Made by a program: the position numbers and the translations under genes. A DNA stretch of 64,000 bases from Chloroflexota bacterium (lineage in GTDB: Bacteria; Chloroflexota; Anaerolineae; Anaerolineales; Anaerolineaceae), in the NCBI GenBank assembly GCA_016838895.1, contig JAEKNU010000005.1:56886-120885 (forward strand), given 5' to 3'. Positions 62,654 to 64,000 of the stretch are shown one piece after another; within the stretch, counting starts at the first letter, position 1, and the number at the start of each line of letters is the position of its first letter. Under the pieces are notes generated by a model. That model did not search any database. It saw only the letters and a list, made by a program, of their open reading frames with translations, and was not told the DNA's origin.

Positions 62654-62989
62654 ATGAAAAACCCTGCAGGCATTGAATGTGAATTCTTTTACGGAAATTA
62701 TTTTCGGGGACAATCCACAGAAGAATGTCGGTTAATAAATCGAAAAACTAGTACGATTCGGTGGGCACCAGAGATATGTAAAATTTGCCCAGTTCCTAGA
62801 ATTAAGTTAGCTAATTCATGTAAAAACATGGTTTTATCAGCTTCAATCCAAACAAAATGGTTTGGACTAAAGAAATATGTGCATATTTCTGCATATTGCA
62901 GCCAAACAGAAAAAAACGTGGAAGTTCCTGAAATTGGATGTGGCGAATGTCATCCCATTCAGGATATTTTCAACAATATAGCCGAATGA
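62654..62989 (+). CDS. Uncharacterised Cys-rich protein
   Basis: 111 residues with eight cysteines: Cys9, Cys25, the pair in ICKICPVP, one in ANSCKNM, one in AYCSQ, and the pair in GCGECHP. These suggest two zinc or Fe-S sites. No TM or signal. I do not recognise a named family. The stop overlaps the next start (ATGA), so it is coupled to the HAD gene. ATG 62654 has only a weak site upstream (GGACAG). Confidence 0.75.
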   Translation: MKNPAGIECEFFYGNYFRGQSTEECRLINRKTSTIRWAPEICKICPVPRIKLANSCKNMVLSASIQTKWFGLKKYVHISAYCSQTEKNVEVPEIGCGECHPIQDIFNNIAE

Positions 62990-63942
62990 CAAAAAAAATT
63001 GCTGTACTATTTGATTTAGATGATACTCTGCTTGGTAACAATATGGATAATTTCCTGCCGGGCTATCTAAACGCCTTGTCACAGGCGGTACCTGAAGTTT
63101 CTTCTAATAAACTTATCACCACCTTACTGGCTGGCACAAGAAAAATGTTGACCAAAACGATGCCTGAAAACACATTGGAAGAAGTTTTCAATGATTATTT
63201 TTACCCCGGTATTGGTGTAAGCAAAGACAAATTGGAAAATAAAATTGCAGCATTTTATAAATACGATTTTCCCTCTCTGAAATCATTAACACAAACCAAA
63301 AATGAATCACTCAATATCGTTGCCCAAATAAAGAAGCGTGGACATTCAATCACCATTGCTACAAATCCGTTGTTTCCGAGTGCTGCCCAATACCATCGTG
63401 TTGAGTGGGCAGGATTCAATAACACCAATGGCATATTTGACGATGTAACGAGTTTTGAGAACTACCATTTTTGTAAACCTTACCCTGAATACTATTCAGA
63501 GATTATTCTAAAAAATGGCTATTCAAACATGCCAGTAGTCATGATTGGAAATAGTTATTCTGATGATATCCTGCCTGCAGAAAAATTAGGCATAAGTACT
63601 TATTGGATAACAGCCAATGAGCAGAAACAACATCAGCAAGGGGAATTTAGCACTGCAGGAAATTTATCAGGTGTTCTTGATTGGCTGGATTCAATTGAAA
63701 ATAAAATCTCACCAATCCAATGGAACAATTCCCTGGAAAACTCGATAACAATGTTAAAAACAACTCCTGCAATTTTTGAATCGTTCTATGCCAAATATCC
63801 CCAAACTCAATTAATGGATAAACCTAATAAATCAGAATGGAGTGTTTTCGATACTTTGAGGCACGTTCTGGAAGGGGACAAACAATTGAATATTGCTAGA
63901 ATTCGCCAATTTTTCAATGAAACAAAAGTATCATCTCAATAA
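62986..63942 (+). CDS. HAD hydrolase with C-terminal DinB-like segment
   Basis: 318 residues from ATG 62986, within the ATGA overlap. HAD motif I is VLFDLDDTLLG, motif II ITIATNPLF, motif III Lys in FCKPYPEYYSE, and motif IV VMIGNSYSDDILPAEKLGI. Residues ~255-318 read like the first part of a DinB/YfiT four-helix domain (KSEWSVFDTLRHVLEGDKQ). The domain ends early at a TAA; the same frame then stays open to the window edge for ~19 codons, so a broken or shortened DinB part is possible. Phosphatase function is likely, substrate unknown. Confidence 0.8.
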   Translation: MTKKIAVLFDLDDTLLGNNMDNFLPGYLNALSQAVPEVSSNKLITTLLAGTRKMLTKTMPENTLEEVFNDYFYPGIGVSKDKLENKIAAFYKYDFPSLKSLTQTKNESLNIVAQIKKRGHSITIATNPLFPSAAQYHRVEWAGFNNTNGIFDDVTSFENYHFCKPYPEYYSEIILKNGYSNMPVVMIGNSYSDDILPAEKLGISTYWITANEQKQHQQGEFSTAGNLSGVLDWLDSIENKISPIQWNNSLENSITMLKTTPAIFESFYAKYPQTQLMDKPNKSEWSVFDTLRHVLEGDKQLNIARIRQFFNETKVSSQ

Positions 63943-64000
63943 AACGGGGTAGAGCTAAGATTTAGGAAAAGACCAACCCAAATTAATTTGAGAAGCGCGT

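Noticed and set aside
1..64000. Mobile elements, CRISPR arrays, prophage
   Set aside because: No transposase, integrase, phage structural gene, direct-repeat array or insertion-sequence ends were seen on either strand. The excisionase-like HTH at 52.5 kb belongs to a cellular SPFH protein.

Overview
The window reads as a gene-dense chromosomal stretch of an anaerobic, AT-rich (roughly 40% G+C) member of the Chloroflexota, most likely class Anaerolineae. This is inferred from gene content: GAF-rich sensor proteins, a Tad pilus set without a secretin, a SufCBDSU iron-sulfur operon, a type II IPP isomerase, a bidirectional-type [NiFe] hydrogenase with diaphorase subunits, and an Arg-tip EF-P. 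No rRNA, CRISPR array, insertion sequence or phage gene is visible, and base use is even throughout.

Layout. (1) 1-12.6 kb, + strand: three membrane or soluble GAF sensors without kinase domains, a ParA-like ATPase, a PAS/GAF/GAF hybrid histidine kinase with two receiver domains, a threonine-synthase-like PLP enzyme fused to a response-regulator receiver, and an EamA transporter. Spacing is tight, so this looks like one operon. It ends at a bidirectional terminator shared with hisS and tRNA-His, which lie next to each other on the - strand (12.6-14.0 kb). (2) 14.3-32.8 kb, + strand: a regulatory module (DRTGG, CBS-HATPase, DRTGG, PHP), then a multisubunit [NiFe] hydrogenase. The hydrogenase has two NuoE-like and two NuoF-like subunits, a cysteine-free ferredoxin-fold protein, a HoxU/NuoG-like electron hub, and small and large [NiFe] subunits. 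A maturation protease and hypABFCDE follow. (3) 32.9-34.4 kb: a methyltransferase and a PIG-L deacetylase. (4) 34.4-40.5 kb, - strand: sufC-sufB-sufD-orf90-sufS-sufU-Rieske behind a near-consensus promoter. A SufR-type repressor and a SufT/MIP18-type protein lie on the + strand at 41.5-42.5 kb, and feoAB on the - strand at 42.5-44.7 kb. (5) 44.8-50.4 kb: a HAD protein, serine-palmitoyltransferase-like enzyme, folE, polyprenyl diphosphate synthase and idi-2, with a divergent acyl carrier protein. (6) 50.4-54.1 kb, - strand: sucCD, and an SPFH protein with a C-terminal excisionase-type HTH plus its upstream partner. (7) 54.3-61.2 kb, + strand: flp, cpaB, cpaE/tadZ, cpaF/tadA, tadB, tadC and an overlapping comF. 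(8) 61.3-64 kb: hpf, efp, a Cys-rich protein and a HAD-DinB-like protein.

How the parts fit. The hydrogenase, its maturation set, the Suf machinery and Feo form one metal/redox theme: iron import, Fe-S assembly, and assembly of an Fe-S-rich hydrogenase that probably exchanges electrons among H2, NAD(P)H and perhaps ferredoxin. A 16-bp inverted repeat (ATTAG-N6-CTAAT) occurs both at the feoAB promoter and upstream of a lipoprotein gene beside sufR, which suggests a shared metal-responsive regulon.

Best candidates for undescribed biology: (a) the [NiFe] hydrogenase with two diaphorase modules of different subfamily, a cysteine-less HndB homologue, NuoF N-terminal domains without cluster ligands, and an upstream DRTGG/CBS-HATPase/PHP module; (b) the operon joining GAF sensors, ParA, a hybrid kinase and a PLP-enzyme/receiver fusion.
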